The notes below the pieces were generated by a model, which was not told the origin of the DNA, made no database searches, and saw only the letters and a list, made by a program, of their open reading frames with translations. Source: Massilia sp. W12 (GTDB lineage Bacteria > Pseudomonadota > Gammaproteobacteria > Burkholderiales > Burkholderiaceae_D). Taken from it: a stretch of 64,000 nt of DNA. Positions 63,157 through 64,000 of the stretch are shown in pieces. The position numbers and the translations under genes are program-made. The DNA is taken from contig NZ_CP147776.1 in NCBI RefSeq assembly GCF_037300705.1, forward strand, positions 2,666,001 to 2,730,000, written 5' to 3'. How positions within the stretch are numbered: position 1 is the stretch's first letter; each line of letters begins with the position of its first letter.

Positions 63157-64000
63157 GCAACGTCCCGCCGCGCATGCAAGACCACCGGCAAGGATTTGGT
63201 GGTCGGGGTGCGCGCCACATCGGCCACCGCATCCAGCGGCGCTAAGCAATTGGTTTCCGGGAAATACGCCGCCAGACAGCCGCGCGGGATGTTGTATGGC
63301 GCCAGCATGAAGCGCTCGGCGACACGTTTGACGCCATCTTCGTACAGGCTTTCAATATCCACCCACTGCCCGGCTTGCAAACCCTGGGCTTGCATATCGG
63401 CTTCGTGGATGAACAGCACGCGGCGCTCGCCGAACACACCGCGATAACGGTCGTTCATGCCGTAAATCGTGGTGTTGTATTGATCATGTGAGCGCACGGT
63501 GGACAGGTTGAACACCAGCTTGTCGCCGGCGGCGGCGCGGGCGCGGTGCACCGGGGTGTCTTGCGCAATCGGATGCACTTTGAAATTGGCTTTTTTATTC
63601 GCCGTGACCCAGACCCGCTCAGCAGCGGTGTTGCGCAAATGGAAGCCGCCCGGTTTTTTTACGCGGAGATTGAAGTCTTTGAAGTCATCAAAAGTTTTTT
63701 CGATCAGGTCGCGGATGCTGTCATAGTCTTGCACCAGCTTGAGCCAATCGATTTTGCTGCGCCGGCCCAGTGCGGCGAAGGTGGCTTGCGCCAGACGCGC
63801 CACAATCACCGGTTCTGACAAGAGGCCGGGGGCAGCCGGCGGATTGATGCCGGAAGACAGGTGCACCATGCTCATCGAGTCTTCCACCGAGATGGCTTGC
63901 GCCCGGCCAGCCTGCATATCAATTTCGGTGCGCCCTAAGCAGGGCAGCAAAATCGCTTCTTGGCCGCACACCAGGTGGCTGCGGTTGAGCTTGGTGGTGA
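63153..64000 (-). CDS. YdeP/FdhF-like molybdopterin oxidoreductase, C-terminal part (5' end outside window)
   Basis: The frame is open from the window edge (reading TTKLNRSHLVCGQEA) to the stop at 63153. It contains HLVCGQEAILLPCLGRTEID, SEPVIVARLAQATFAALGRR, a molydopterin-binding NLSTVRSHDQYNTTIYGMND and CLAAYFPETNCLAPLD. These fit the C-terminal domain of the FdhF/YdeP-type alpha subunit group. The N-terminal cofactor and iron-sulfur region is not in the window. It is coupled to the small HTH gene and fdhD. Confidence 0.9.
   Translation of the reverse strand, partial: TTKLNRSHLVCGQEAILLPCLGRTEIDMQAGRAQAISVEDSMSMVHLSSGINPPAAPGLLSEPVIVARLAQATFAALGRRSKIDWLKLVQDYDSIRDLIEKTFDDFKDFNLRVKKPGGFHLRNTAAERVWVTANKKANFKVHPIAQDTPVHRARAAAGDKLVFNLSTVRSHDQYNTTIYGMNDRYRGVFGERRVLFIHEADMQAQGLQAGQWVDIESLYEDGVKRVAERFMLAPYNIPRGCLAAYFPETNCLAPLDAVADVARTPTTKSLPVVLHARRDVA

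Noticed and set aside
1-64000. tRNA, rRNA, riboswitch or CRISPR loci
   Set aside because: None was recognised by reading the sequence. A covariance-model scan would be needed to exclude small RNAs.

Overview
The window looks like a chromosome segment of a GC-rich betaproteobacterium, probably Burkholderiales. This is inferred from the protein families (DUF2169/VgrG/Rhs type VI secretion clusters, an AtuA-type carboxylase cluster, FdhD with a YdeP-like oxidoreductase, a TPR/OGT glycosyltransferase). No rRNA or tRNA was seen that could settle the taxonomy.

Region 1 (1-14100) is the end of one type VI secretion effector operon: a DUF2169 protein, then a 1800-residue PAAR-like/Rhs polymorphic toxin with its immunity gene. 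A downstream array of orphan toxin/immunity cassettes follows. Several begin with a copy of the 3' part of this same rhs gene and then switch to an unrelated, AT-rich toxin tail followed by a small immunity gene. One toxin tail is split by an IS66-family element whose ends and 8-bp target duplication can be read exactly. The array also holds a vgrG remnant, two headless toxins and an IS relict.

Region 2 (14400-39280) is a second effector operon: vgrG, a small DUF6484/DUF3540-like protein, a TIGR02270-like repeat protein, DUF2169, a ketosynthase-fold protein and an Rhs toxin (Tox-SHH-like nuclease plus SUKH immunity). Its array contains a deaminase-type toxin, an unclassified toxin, a second nearly identical full-length rhs gene carrying an ADP-ribosyltransferase-like tail, a duplicated Tox-SHH/SUKH module, a frameshifted cassette and a terminal rhs scrap. 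Two identical 1.5-kb IS5-like elements lie here in opposite orientation. One of them interrupts the duplicated SUKH immunity gene.

Region 3 (39290-50470, minus strand): a secreted TPR protein, a TetR regulator and a tightly overlapping catabolic operon. It encodes an AtuA-related small protein, AtuA, an AidB-like acyl-CoA dehydrogenase, a biotin-dependent carboxylase alpha subunit, an AtuD-like acyl-CoA dehydrogenase, a carboxyltransferase beta subunit and a PECR-like SDR. It resembles the acyclic-terpene/branched acyl-CoA (Atu/Liu) pathways.

Region 4 (50470-64000): a small secreted protein, an SDR, a diguanylate cyclase, a three-gene glycosylation locus led by a TPR-OGT-methyltransferase fusion, a membrane protein, a membrane-anchored hydrolase, a Tae4-like amidase effector with its Tai4-like immunity protein, a DUF6429 protein, fdhD with a small winged-helix gene, and the 3' end of a YdeP/FdhF-like molybdopterin oxidoreductase that runs off the window.

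The central theme is recombination-driven replacement of Rhs toxin tips. Two rhs clades each have their own array of silent tips, sharing only their own clade's core sequence. IS insertions, duplications and decay are caught at several stages.
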